From Cohnella sp. WQ 127256 (lineage in GTDB: Bacteria > Bacillota > Bacilli > Paenibacillales > Paenibacillaceae), in contig NZ_JAMZCY010000003.1 in assembly GCF_024519285.1 (NCBI RefSeq), positions 186,001-250,000 of the forward strand: 64,000 nucleotides of DNA. Reading direction: 5' to 3'. Under the pieces are notes generated by a model. That model made no database searches, was not told the DNA's origin, and worked only from the letters and a program-made list of their open reading frames with translations. Position numbers and translations under genes: made by a program. Positions 17,308-25,731 of this stretch are shown piece after piece; position 1 is the first letter of the stretch, and each line of letters starts with the position of its first letter.

Positions 17308-17340
17308 TTGTACATTTCAATCCTCCGTGGGATGTAAACT

Positions 17341-17373
17341 TTGACAGGGTGGGAATAAAGTAGTAATATTACT
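17341..17373 (+). promoter_or_regulatory. Strong promoter of the MFS gene with palindrome on the -10
   Basis: TTGACA at 17341-17346, 17-bp spacer, TAATAT at 17364-17369. AGTAATATTACT (17362-17373) is a perfect 12-bp palindrome covering the -10, with weaker symmetry outside. It is the best candidate PadR operator. Confidence 0.75.
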
Positions 17374-17435
17374 TGCTTGATCTAGTTATATGTAAAAAGA
17401 GACATACAATCAATGGAGGATGTGGAGAAGGTTTT

Positions 17436-18896
17436 ATGAGTAATACGAACGAGAAGCAAATACGTTTCTGGCCAATTATGGCTGCTATTTTTATCGGGTC
17501 TTTCTTATGCGTTTTAGCGTCAGCTACCATTAATCTCGCATTAGAAATTTTAACGGATCATTTCGACACCACTCTAAGCTCTGTACAATGGACTTTAACT
17601 GGATTTATGTTGGCGATGGGGACAACTGCACCGGTTGTTGGCTATTTAGGTGAGAGATTTAGCTATCGTAGATTATATCTGTTCTCATTAGTTGGATTTA
17701 CAGTAGCATCAGGATTATGCGCCGCTGCTTGGAACGAACAATCTCTGATCTTCTTTCGAGTGCTGCAAGGAGCCTTTAGCGGATTAATCATTCCGGCGAC
17801 TATGTCCATTATCTATCAGATCATTCCTCGCGACAAGCAAGCGATGGCCATTGCCTTGTGGGGACTGTCCGCGATGCTGGCACCCGCGTTCGGCCCAACG
17901 ATTAGCGGTTGGATTTTGCAAAACTTTGATTGGCAGTGGTTGTTCTTAATGAATATCCCCATTGGAATCATTGCGATTGTATGTGTGTATGCTTATATTC
18001 CTTATTATCGACTTAATATACCGAAAAGCTTTGATGGGTTTGGTTTTATTACCGTAGTCCTAAGCAGTACTTCCCTATTGCTAGCCCTTGGTCAAGGACA
18101 CACTTGGGGCTGGGACTCCATGAAGGTTAGACTCCTGCTCATTGGTGGAGCGTTTATGCTGGTGTTATTCATATGGCGGGAGCTTACAGCCAAGACACCA
18201 TTGCTTAATCTGCGTGTATTCAAGAACGTCAGATTCACCTTAAATACAATTATTGCCAACATTATCACAATTAGCTTATATTCTGGCACATTGCTGACGC
18301 CGATATTCTTACAAAGGATTCAACACGTATCCGCTATGGATACGGGATTGATCTTATTACCGGCTTCACTTGTTATGGCGCTCGCCATGCCATTCGTCGG
18401 AAAGCTGTATAGTATCGTAGGCCCCCGTTGGTTGATGTCAGTGGGAATCTTATTGCTAACACTGGGTACATTGACATTAAGCTGGTTAAGCCTCGATGTT
18501 CCTCATTCGTATATCGTATGGTGGATGATTGTACGGAACTTGGGGATTGCACTTGTCGTTATGCCTTCCAGTAATGCTAGTATGGAGCAAATTCCTCCTG
18601 AGCTATCTGGTCACGCATCGGCCATCTCGAACTGGACGCGGAACGTCTTTGGATCGTTCGCGATCGCGATCTTTACGACGCTGCTTGCATCACGTTCCAT
18701 TGATCATGCCGCATCCTTGATGAAGGCAGGGGACACGAACGAGCTCCATATCGGAATGATGTCCTTTACGATGAGCGTTAACGATGTATATCTTATCGCA
18801 ACCTTCGTAGCTGTAGCTGCATTGCCTTTAAGCTTGCTCATCGGTAAGATTAAACAGCCTGTTGTTGCTGCTAAGGAAGAGCGCATATCCGCATAA
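17436..18896 (+). CDS. MFS multidrug efflux transporter, DHA2 (EmrB/QacA) type
   Basis: A 486-residue, 14-helix proton antiporter of the DHA2 family. Seen: a first helix FWPIMAAIFIGSFLCVLASATINLAL, the conserved ALEIL..FDTTLSSVQWTLTGFMLA region, motif A-like VGYLGERFSYRR, and a motif C-like LSAMLAPAFGPTISGWI. ATG 17436 follows GGAGAAGG; the further-upstream in-frame start at 17373 lies inside the promoter palindrome and is rejected. Drug or toxic-metabolite export is likely, induced through relief of PadR. Confidence 0.92.
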   Translation: MSNTNEKQIRFWPIMAAIFIGSFLCVLASATINLALEILTDHFDTTLSSVQWTLTGFMLAMGTTAPVVGYLGERFSYRRLYLFSLVGFTVASGLCAAAWNEQSLIFFRVLQGAFSGLIIPATMSIIYQIIPRDKQAMAIALWGLSAMLAPAFGPTISGWILQNFDWQWLFLMNIPIGIIAIVCVYAYIPYYRLNIPKSFDGFGFITVVLSSTSLLLALGQGHTWGWDSMKVRLLLIGGAFMLVLFIWRELTAKTPLLNLRVFKNVRFTLNTIIANIITISLYSGTLLTPIFLQRIQHVSAMDTGLILLPASLVMALAMPFVGKLYSIVGPRWLMSVGILLLTLGTLTLSWLSLDVPHSYIVWWMIVRNLGIALVVMPSSNASMEQIPPELSGHASAISNWTRNVFGSFAIAIFTTLLASRSIDHAASLMKAGDTNELHIGMMSFTMSVNDVYLIATFVAVAALPLSLLIGKIKQPVVAAKEERISA

Positions 18897-18912
18897 TTGT
18901 TAATATCTGATT

Positions 18913-18960
18913 GGAGTCGGTCAGGCTAGGAAATAATTCCTAGTCTGGCCGACTCCTTTT
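18913..18960 (+). terminator. Terminator of the MFS gene
   Basis: GGAGTCGG (18913-18920) pairs with CCGACTCC (18949-18956), with an inner CTAGGAA/TTCCTAG stem, followed by TTTTG. Transcription of the next gene restarts from its own extended -10 just behind. Confidence 0.85.
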
Positions 18961-18963
18961 GTA

Positions 18964-18972
18964 TGCTATAAT
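18964..18972 (+). promoter_or_regulatory. Extended -10 promoter of the queuosine transporter
   Basis: TGCTATAAT: a perfect extended -10 (TG-n-TATAAT, hexamer 18967-18972). The -35 position (around 18944) shows no good match. The start would be about 18979, giving a 5' leader of about 64 nt that begins right at the riboswitch hairpin. Confidence 0.75.
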
Positions 18973-18981
18973 TAGGCGTTT

Positions 18982-19036
18982 GCTCCGCAAAGCGGAGCCG
19001 CGGTTCGCAAACTCCCGCGTCAACAAAACTAGGAGG
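18982..19036 (+). promoter_or_regulatory. preQ1-I riboswitch (translational type)
   Basis: The P1 stem CGCGG (18999-19003) pairs with CCGCG (19015-19019). The loop carries TTCGCAAACTC. The 3' tail TCAACAAAACTAGGAGG (19020-19036) holds the A-rich strand that lies in the P1 groove and then the ribosome site, which the pseudoknot would hide. This matches the compact class I preQ1 aptamer as in Thermoanaerobacter tengcongensis, including the AACAAAAC tail. A separate hairpin GCTCCGC-AAA-GCGGAGC (18982-18998) abuts it on the 5' side. The gene behind is a queuosine-precursor transporter, the expected target. Binding of preQ1 should lower its translation. Confidence 0.85.
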
Positions 19037-19042
19037 ATGGTT

Positions 19043-19723
19043 ATGTTTAATCTGGGTTGGGGCGTTTTATTCGTCCTAGTCAACTTTGCGTTGTTCCTGA
19101 TCTGCTATCGATTGTTCGGTAAGCAGGGGCTGTATGCCTGGATCGCAGCGGCGGTTGTACTCGCCAACATTCAAGTGCTCAAGACGATCGGAATGTTCGG
19201 ATTCGTCATGACGCTTGGTAACACGATGTATGGGACGATTTATCTCACGACGGACTTACTGAATGAGAAATACGGTGAGAAGGAAGCGAAGAAAGCGGTA
19301 TGGTTTGGATTCTTCTTCTTGCTCATGTCTACGGCAATCATGCAGATGGTGCTCGTATTCCAGCCGCAAGAGACTGATTTCGGGCAGCCTGCGCTTCAGG
19401 CGATATTCGGGTTAGCCCCACGTATCGCTCTAGCTAGTCTGACAGCTTATTTCGTCAGCCAGTTTCTCGATGTTAAGCTATTCAGTAAGCTTAAAGTGAA
19501 GTATCCGACACGAAGCCAGCTGTGGATTCGTAACAATGGAAGTACAGGTGTAAGCCAATTGGTAGACACGCTGATCTTCTGCTCTATTGCTTTTATTGGG
19601 GAATACACCTGGAATGTATGGTGGGAAATTGCAATCACGACTTATGTTCTTAAATTTGTCATCTCAGTTGCTTCGACGCCGGTTATTTATTGGGCTAGAA
19701 GCTTTAAGGTGAATAACGAATAG
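19043..19723 (+). CDS. yhhQ: Queuosine precursor transporter (VUT/YhhQ family)
   Basis: A 226-residue membrane protein with about six helices. The family (COG1738) imports preQ0/preQ1 for queuosine tRNA modification. Recognisable are NIQVLKTIGMFGFVMTLGNTMYGTIYLTTDLLNEKYGEKEA and the later IRNNGSTGVSQLVDTLIF. The start is ATG 19043, six bases after AGGAGG; ATG 19037 touches the ribosome site, and the longer reading from 18959 runs through the riboswitch and is rejected. The preQ1-I riboswitch in its leader supports the assignment independently. It is a single-gene unit with its own terminator. Confidence 0.93.
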   Translation: MFNLGWGVLFVLVNFALFLICYRLFGKQGLYAWIAAAVVLANIQVLKTIGMFGFVMTLGNTMYGTIYLTTDLLNEKYGEKEAKKAVWFGFFFLLMSTAIMQMVLVFQPQETDFGQPALQAIFGLAPRIALASLTAYFVSQFLDVKLFSKLKVKYPTRSQLWIRNNGSTGVSQLVDTLIFCSIAFIGEYTWNVWWEIAITTYVLKFVISVASTPVIYWARSFKVNNE

Positions 19724-19732
19724 CTGAAATTA

Positions 19733-19776
19733 AACCGGCTCTACAAGTGTAATCGACTTGTGGGTCGGTTTTTTTT
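19733..19776 (+). terminator. Terminator of yhhQ
   Basis: AACCGGCTCTACAAGT pairs with ACTTGTGGGTCGGTT (19756-19770) with small mismatches, followed by six further T bases. Confidence 0.8.
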
Positions 19777-19820
19777 ATCATTACAATGCAACCTGATCGG
19801 GGTTAGACGCATCATAATAA

Positions 19821-20396
19821 GTGGGAGAGGGGGGAGCCAATCTGGATGTCATTAAGAGGTTGCTAGAGAAGGATGAAACTGCGCTGCAGGAGCTGATCGT
19901 GCAATATGGGGATGAGCTACAGCGGACGGCCTATTTGATTGTTAAGGATGAGCAAGCTGCAGAAGAGGCTGTGATGGATACGTTTGTTCAGGCGTACAAC
20001 AAGATTGGCCAGCTTAAACAGCCGGCTAAGCTTAGAAGCTGGCTCCTCCGAATCGTCATTAATCAGTGTCGAATGAGAGTGCGAACTTGGAGCTGGAGGA
20101 ACATGCTTCCTTTTGCCTATATGGATCCCGTTATTGAAGAAACGGAGCCTGGCCCAGAAGATTATTTCTTCGCAAAGTGGCGTAATACGCAATTGAGTAC
20201 TGCCATTCATGGTTTGGACTATAAGTATCGGGAAGTCATTACGCTGTATTACTATAACGGTCTATCTATAACGGAAATAGCAGATCAGCTTGGAAGTAAG
20301 GAGAATACGATCAAAGCACGATTAGCTCGAGGGCGAATACAGCTTAGAAAAAGATTGGAGGGGGATGGAGATGAAGCTAGAGCAGGAGTTTATTAA
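19821..20396 (+). CDS. ECF-type RNA polymerase sigma factor
   Basis: A sigma-70-family factor of 184-191 residues with region 2 (DEQAAEEAVMDTFVQAYNKI, then LRSWLLRIVINQCR) and region 4 (YREVITLYYYNGLSITEIADQLGSKENTIKARLARGR). The start is unclear: GTG 19821 has no ribosome site, while CTG 19842 sits five bases after GGGGGGAG and the protein from there (LDVIKRLLEKDETAL) fits the family start; CTG would be an unusual initiator. It overlaps the next, membrane-bound gene, its presumed anti-sigma. A TGCAACC at 19787 with CGC at 19808 could be a self-recognised ECF promoter, tentative. Confidence 0.88.
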   Translation: MGEGGANLDVIKRLLEKDETALQELIVQYGDELQRTAYLIVKDEQAAEEAVMDTFVQAYNKIGQLKQPAKLRSWLLRIVINQCRMRVRTWSWRNMLPFAYMDPVIEETEPGPEDYFFAKWRNTQLSTAIHGLDYKYREVITLYYYNGLSITEIADQLGSKENTIKARLARGRIQLRKRLEGDGDEARAGVY

Positions 20397-20721
20397 GGAG
20401 CAATTGGATGAAGAGCTTGGGGAAATGCGATTTTCCAAGGGTGTAGAAGTGTTAGAGCGGACCCATCCCCGTACATGGCGCACGCGCTGGAAGGCTTTGT
20501 GGAACAAAGAACTCGAATTGCCGATCTTGCCTGTGGGGATTGGAGTTGCGATTATTTTAGCGGTTGTAATGATTAATCAACTCGGGGATGCTCAAGAGGG
20601 AATTGACGCCTCGATTACGAATCAGAAGCAACGGCAGCTGATCGAGGCTGGGGGGAACACGTATTGGAAGGATGAATTCGAGAAGGCGGTGGGTTCGGTT
20701 GAAGGTGACCATAAAGGTTAA
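20371..20721 (+). CDS. Single-pass membrane protein, probable anti-sigma factor
   Basis: A 116-residue protein with a charged cytoplasmic N-terminus (KLEQEFIKEQLDEELGEMRFS), one membrane helix (about residues 48-66, LPVGIGVAIILAVVMI) and a short outer tail. Its start lies within the sigma gene (26-bp overlap), the classical layout of an ECF sigma and its membrane anti-sigma. No zinc-binding (HxxxCxxC) motif is present, so it is not a ZAS-type. ATG 20365 is an alternative start. The assignment rests on position and topology, not on a recognised domain. Confidence 0.65.
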   Translation: MKLEQEFIKEQLDEELGEMRFSKGVEVLERTHPRTWRTRWKALWNKELELPILPVGIGVAIILAVVMINQLGDAQEGIDASITNQKQRQLIEAGGNTYWKDEFEKAVGSVEGDHKG

Positions 20722-22966
20722 GCATCTTGTTACGGCTCTTTTCTTCATCAGCGCACTTCTAATGTTGCTTTTCTTCGTTGTTTTCCCCAAGCTTCAGGTA
20801 TATCATGCGCAAAAAGGTTACGAGCAGGGGAGCCTTCATGGAAAGGAAAACTTGCTTGCTGTTATAGATAAGTCTTCGAAAGCTCAGAAGTGGGAGCTTA
20901 TTCGTACAAATATGATCGAGAGCGGCACAGATTCGGCGGTTCACGGATTCGATGTAGTCGTTGGAGCTCATGGCTCAGTGATGGCAAATTCTACAACGGG
21001 TGAGAGTCGGAACTGGGCTTGGGAAGATAAGCTCCCCTACTTGGAAGCTTATTTATTAGAAGGTCCACCAGACGGATATTTGGTTCGCGCAGCTAAACAG
21101 TTAGCCTTCTATTATGGCAGTGAAAATAAGGTGGACCAAGCGCTAGATGCTTTGGAAAAAGCAGAGAAACGACTTGGAGGCAATTATAGCGGTCAGAAGC
21201 GAGAGCTTAAGCTAGAGCAAGCAAGGCTATACGCCAAATATGACGAGATTGGCAATGTCGATCAAATATTGAATGAATTAACGAAGCAGCTTAGCCCGAA
21301 TGCGATGGACGACTTTAATGGCGAGGTAGCACAGCTTAAGGCTCAAATTCTGATCCGTAAGGGTGATGTTAGTAGTGCAGTTAAAGAAGTTAGCAGGGAA
21401 ATAGAAGCGCTTAAAAAGGCGAAAGCGGAAGAGCTTGAGAAATTCCCGGAAATGGGTGACTTCACCCCGGCAAAGCTGGAGCAATTGACATCGCTTAAAG
21501 GTATGCTTGAAAATGCATTGGAGCATGATGAAGATTCTAGCTCGACTGTGTCGGGAACCATTACACGAAGCGATGGTACTCCGATGGCACGAATCGGCGT
21601 GTATCTTCGTGGCGAGAAAGATGTTTATCATAGTGTGACGGAGGGTGAACCGTATCAAATGTTGACTGATGCTCAGGGACGTTACGAATTTAAGGGAGTG
21701 CTCCCTGGGAGCTACGAGCTGTATATCGGGCTGTTATTCGATCAAATTAATGGCTGGACATGGCCGACTTTGGATGAGGACTGGATTGATGTTGGGCAAG
21801 GACAAAGCTTAATATCAAATATCGTATTGCATCCTCTACTGGAAATTCAATCACCGATCAATCAGCAGGTCATTACTGGAAAAACCATTTCCTTCCAGTG
21901 GGGGCCGGTTGAAGGAGCTGCTTATTATCAGTTGAGTGGAACAGTGCCGATAGAGAATGGGTCGTTCGGGACCGTACTTCGTATGGATATCAAGGATAAT
22001 CATATCGAAATGCCAGTCGAGGAGCTCTATGATCATGGATCTGGTATTTCATACAAAACAGTAGATGACAAGGAGATCGTTGATGGCTCAATGCTGCTAG
22101 GCTTCGCTAATCCGAACAAGAGGTTCAGTTGGAGTGTGGAAGCTTTCAACGCGCAAGGTAGACCGATAACGAAGAGTAACGGCTATCGCTTGAACGAGAA
22201 TACACTTGGGAATTTACCTTTTTTCTATTTGCAGGAGCGGACATTAACCGAAGCAGATCAATTGCTGCTGAATGACCAGCTGGATGAAGCAATGGCCGTA
22301 TACAAGAAGTCGTATGAGGACAATAATGAAGATCGTCATAGCCTGCGCATGATTGTAAAACTATATGAAGCTCTGGAATCGTCTGGAAATAATAGGGGGA
22401 TGAGCGAGGAAGCACTTCCCTATATTAAGCAAATGGTAGAGGTTAATCCGAATGAGAGATACATCTTCATGTTATTCAACTATTACAAGGAGAAGAAGGA
22501 ATGGTCGCAGGTCGATCGGTACTATAAACGTTTGGTTGAAGCACGCAAGGGTAAGATTGAAAGCTATACTCAGTCTATTTACGGAACTGCACTTATGAAA
22601 CAAAGACGGTTTAAGGAAGCAGCCGTCGAACTAGCAGAAGCGATGACTGAAGATCGGTCTCATCGGTTTATCGGCAATTATGTGGCAGTGGAGCTCTATT
22701 TAAATGAGACTTACGATTCGGCTATGAAGCTGGCGGATCAATATCCAGAACGAGCCCCATTCGAGCAGGGAAACCCGAATTGGAGACAGCTTATCCAAGG
22801 GTTAAAGCAAGAAGGTAGCTCGATTGGTGGGAGCTATACGAAGGAATTAAAGATGACGTTGGAGGCTTATTTCGACGAGAATCAGGATCAGTTAGATAAG
22901 TGGATGTCCACGACCAACCTAACGGCTATGAAAGCACTAATTAACGCTTTATTGAAGGTGAGCTAA
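20699..22966 (+). CDS. Large membrane-anchored protein with TPR-like and carboxypeptidase-regulatory-like domains
   Basis: A 755-residue protein from TTG 20699, which overlaps the anti-sigma gene by 23 bases, so all three genes form one operon. Order: an N-terminal membrane helix (HLVTALFFISALLMLLFFVVFP), helical TPR-like repeats (about 120-270, e.g. LAFYYGSENKVDQALDALEKAEKRLG), a beta-sandwich of the carboxypeptidase-regulatory type (about 285-370, VSGTITRSDGTPMARIGVYL then TDAQGRYEFKGVLPGSYELYI), a fibronectin-like stretch (PINQQVITGKTISFQWGPVEGAAYYQL), and C-terminal TPRs (550-700). No catalytic site is visible. It is probably an extracytoplasmic sensor or scaffold regulated by, or feeding, the ECF system. 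Confidence 0.75.
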   Translation: MKVTIKVKHLVTALFFISALLMLLFFVVFPKLQVYHAQKGYEQGSLHGKENLLAVIDKSSKAQKWELIRTNMIESGTDSAVHGFDVVVGAHGSVMANSTTGESRNWAWEDKLPYLEAYLLEGPPDGYLVRAAKQLAFYYGSENKVDQALDALEKAEKRLGGNYSGQKRELKLEQARLYAKYDEIGNVDQILNELTKQLSPNAMDDFNGEVAQLKAQILIRKGDVSSAVKEVSREIEALKKAKAEELEKFPEMGDFTPAKLEQLTSLKGMLENALEHDEDSSSTVSGTITRSDGTPMARIGVYLRGEKDVYHSVTEGEPYQMLTDAQGRYEFKGVLPGSYELYIGLLFDQINGWTWPTLDEDWIDVGQGQSLISNIVLHPLLEIQSPINQQVITGKTISFQWGPVEGAAYYQLSGTVPIENGSFGTVLRMDIKDNHIEMPVEELYDHGSGISYKTVDDKEIVDGSMLLGFANPNKRFSWSVEAFNAQGRPITKSNGYRLNENTLGNLPFFYLQERTLTEADQLLLNDQLDEAMAVYKKSYEDNNEDRHSLRMIVKLYEALESSGNNRGMSEEALPYIKQMVEVNPNERYIFMLFNYYKEKKEWSQVDRYYKRLVEARKGKIESYTQSIYGTALMKQRRFKEAAVELAEAMTEDRSHRFIGNYVAVELYLNETYDSAMKLADQYPERAPFEQGNPNWRQLIQGLKQEGSSIGGSYTKELKMTLEAYFDENQDQLDKWMSTTNLTAMKALINALLKVS

Positions 22967-23020
22967 TACACAGAAGAGCCATTCGCCATGCACACGGCAT
23001 CGGATGGCTCTTCTGTGTAT
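22966..23020. terminator. Bidirectional hairpin between ECF operon and solute-binding genes
   Basis: A perfect 17-bp inverted repeat: ATACACAGAAGAGCCAT (22966-22982) against 23004-23020, with a 21-base loop. It starts at the last base of the upstream stop codon and ends next to the stop codon of the facing gene. Confidence 0.75.
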
Positions 23021-24304
23021 TTACTGCTTCTTCGCATCAATGGCTTGTTGGCCCTTAAGCTCGATTTCCGCCAAAGCTTCCTCAATGGTCATGTCACCCT
23101 GAATGGCTGCTTCTATAATAGGTTGGGCAGTATCATGAAAGGCGTTCACAATTTCATGATCAAGCCATAGATAAGGATCAGGATTGTCGGGATTAGCTTC
23201 CAGCCTATATAAGGGAGAGAGGTCATCTTTACCAGGAATAGGCTGGGTGAATTCTGTGATGACAGGTATTCCGCGGTTCTGATAATTGGTCATGTAACGA
23301 GTGTTTTCCGCATCGGATATCATAAATTTAAGTAGTTTCCAGGCTTCCTCTGGGTGAGTGGAATCGGCAGAAATACCAAAAATCTCGTGGATACTGTAGC
23401 CTCGGGAGCGCTCAGGCTGTCCAGGATCGATTGGTGGTGTGGTGAGTCCCCAATTTATAGCATCGGCGACTTCCATTTTTGCGAACTGCTCATAGTTATA
23501 GGCAGATCCAAGATTGCCTATGGTCATGGCAGCTTGTCCGGTCAGGAAGGGAGGATTGCCTGCATCATTTTCTGCAAAAAAAGAACCTGAACGAAATGCT
23601 TCTATCGCATCCTTCAATAAGGCTTGCCATCGATCCGTATTGATCGTAACTTGAAGAGATTGCGGCTGAATATAGGATAAACCCTCGGTTCGACCTGCTT
23701 CCATTAAATATTTCATTACTGTGCGAGGGTTATTGTCAAATTGCAACCCATACAAGGGCTTGCCGTCAGCAGTCTCCTTCGGAAATCTCATCGAGAGTGC
23801 ATAAATACCCTTCCAGCTTAATCCTTCAGTAGGTAGGGCAACCCCGTATTTGGTGAACAGATCTTTATTATAAAATAACCCTATCCCCTCAAAGGTAGGA
23901 GAAACGCCATACAATTCGCCGTTATCCGCAACGGATTTCAGTAATGTCGCCATAATGGGAGAAATCTTGAGCAGCTCTTCGTCACGGTCTTGTTGAAACC
24001 GGAAGGCAAGGGATAGTAATTTACCATCGGCAATCTGTTGCTTGTAATCAGACATCAGCTGCATATACCGGATGTCCGCATCTTTGCCAGGATCCGCAGC
24101 TTCCCAGTCGTAAGGAACGACTTGAATTTGGATGTGTGGGTATTTCTTCTCGTAGCCAAAGCCGTAATCTCTATAAAATTGTTGGACAGAAGGATAGCTA
24201 ACTTTGAGGATAACTGGCTCCACTTGCGCTGAGCTTTGACAGCCCCATAAACTAAACAAAGTGCATATAAGCAAGATAAGAACGAGCAAATGTTTGAAAC
24301 GCAT
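23021..24304 (-). CDS. Extracellular solute-binding lipoprotein (family 1)
   Basis: About 427 residues, a sugar-type ABC binding lipoprotein: lipobox LWGC with Cys near residue 22 of the N-terminal signal, then SYPSVQQFYRDYGFGYEKKYPHIQIQVV, the GVSPTFEGIGLFYNKDLFTKYGV hinge and a GQAAMTIGNLGSAY loop typical of MalE-like proteins. Three ATGs occur in a row; the third (24304) has the best distance to GGAGG. The gene overlaps the end of the preceding paralogue, so both are co-translated. No permease or ATPase genes are adjacent; it faces the ECF sigma operon. It could serve an orphan permease or act as a sensor partner. Confidence 0.88.
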   Translation of the reverse strand: MRFKHLLVLILLICTLFSLWGCQSSAQVEPVILKVSYPSVQQFYRDYGFGYEKKYPHIQIQVVPYDWEAADPGKDADIRYMQLMSDYKQQIADGKLLSLAFRFQQDRDEELLKISPIMATLLKSVADNGELYGVSPTFEGIGLFYNKDLFTKYGVALPTEGLSWKGIYALSMRFPKETADGKPLYGLQFDNNPRTVMKYLMEAGRTEGLSYIQPQSLQVTINTDRWQALLKDAIEAFRSGSFFAENDAGNPPFLTGQAAMTIGNLGSAYNYEQFAKMEVADAINWGLTTPPIDPGQPERSRGYSIHEIFGISADSTHPEEAWKLLKFMISDAENTRYMTNYQNRGIPVITEFTQPIPGKDDLSPLYRLEANPDNPDPYLWLDHEIVNAFHDTAQPIIEAAIQGDMTIEEALAEIELKGQQAIDAKKQ

Positions 24305-24306
24305 CA

Positions 24307-25560
24307 TCATTCCTCCGTCGATTTAGGGGCTTCGGATTGGAGCAGTAGCTCTGCTTGCTTCTGAAGCTTGTCCAGATCAGCCATCGTAATCGGTCCTGTG
24401 CCGGCGATAAGTTCATCAAGCGTTTGCGCAGCTAGTTCACGTAAGTAATCTGGCAGGGATGTGGGATTTGAGAGCAAAGGACGCAGTTGGTGAAAAACAG
24501 AACGGTGCTTCTTCTCCTCTGCATTGTTACCCAACTGATCTAATAAGGTGGAATACCCATACTCATCCCCACTTACCCACTTGGCTGCTCGGTCAGACAG
24601 CATAAATTGCATCACTTCCCAAGCATCATCGGAATTGGATGAGCTCTGTGGGATTGCATAATAGCCTTGAGCCCTTAGACTATCGGAGACATCCGGGTGA
24701 GCAGGGTTTATGGGTACGGTAATGAGATCCCATTGGAAATCGGCTACCAATTGCTCTAGTTGCTTAAATTGATCGCTGTGCACCATTACCATAGCGCGAT
24801 CTCCAGTATGGAAAGGGCTTTGATTAATGTCGTCGAACAGAACATTCCCATTCCTCAGTGGCTCAATAGCAGAATTCCATATGTTCAGCCAAGAATCAGT
24901 ATTGAAGGTAACTGTTCGGGTTTCTTCATTATAGAGTTGGAGATCTAGATCATAGCCCATCTCTTGGATCCAAAGCCAAGCATCCTTATCAGTGAAAGAT
25001 AGCCCATGAGGGAAACGTTGAGCGAGTATAGTTAGATCATTCCAGCTCATACCGCTAGTCGGATGATCAACGTGAGCTTGATCAAACATCGTCTTGTTAT
25101 AAGCGATTGCAGTTCCATAGAACGTTGGAGGTAATCCGTAAAAGATCCCATTCCCATAAAGTCTTGTCAATTCCATCACTTCAGGAACTCTGTTATCGAG
25201 AGAAAAGTCGTCTCCTTCTATGTAAGGCTCTAATGGCTTTAATTGTCCCTGGTCTATGAACGACTGGAATAAGTGCGAGGGGATATAGAGTAGGTCTACT
25301 TGGTGCTGCTGCATCCATTCCTGAACGGTTGCTTGTCCGCGATACAGATCCTTCATTGGGACAATATTGTACCTTAACTTGGGGTATTGGCGTTGGAGGA
25401 TATTCGCATATCTTTGCTCGAAGTCTTCCTCAGATAAGTAACCAATGTTTAATGTGACATTTTCTTTTTCTACTAATGGAATAGCTTTAGGGCTGCTACA
25501 CCCGGTAAGGACTACAGGTAACAAAAAGAATGCAAACAAAATCATGGCGAATGTCCTCAT
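24307..25560 (-). CDS. Extracellular solute-binding lipoprotein, tandem paralogue
   Basis: A 417-residue lipoprotein (signal RTFAMILFAFFLLPVVLTGC, lipobox LTGC). It has the same outline as its downstream neighbour: NIGYLSEEDFEQRYANILQRQYPKLRYNIVP, YGLPPTFYGTAIAYNKTMFD hinge, HTGDRAMVMVHSD loop, SDSLRAQGYYAIPQSS. GAGGTG precedes ATG 25560. The pair looks like a diverged duplication; both keep the fold and the lipobox but no transport partners are in the window. Ligand unknown. Confidence 0.87.
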   Translation of the reverse strand: MRTFAMILFAFFLLPVVLTGCSSPKAIPLVEKENVTLNIGYLSEEDFEQRYANILQRQYPKLRYNIVPMKDLYRGQATVQEWMQQHQVDLLYIPSHLFQSFIDQGQLKPLEPYIEGDDFSLDNRVPEVMELTRLYGNGIFYGLPPTFYGTAIAYNKTMFDQAHVDHPTSGMSWNDLTILAQRFPHGLSFTDKDAWLWIQEMGYDLDLQLYNEETRTVTFNTDSWLNIWNSAIEPLRNGNVLFDDINQSPFHTGDRAMVMVHSDQFKQLEQLVADFQWDLITVPINPAHPDVSDSLRAQGYYAIPQSSSNSDDAWEVMQFMLSDRAAKWVSGDEYGYSTLLDQLGNNAEEKKHRSVFHQLRPLLSNPTSLPDYLRELAAQTLDELIAGTGPITMADLDKLQKQAELLLQSEAPKSTEE

Positions 25561-25731
25561 TCGACACACCTCTTCCAAATTTGACCTTTTTTCATATTAC
25601 ATGATAGATTGTGCAATTCTAATTAATATTTTTTAATGTATCCCCTTACATTACCAATTGGATTCTTGACTTCAAGGTGCTCCGATTCTACACTTGTTAG
25701 TCATAGGTGTTATAGCAACGGAGGGAATACT

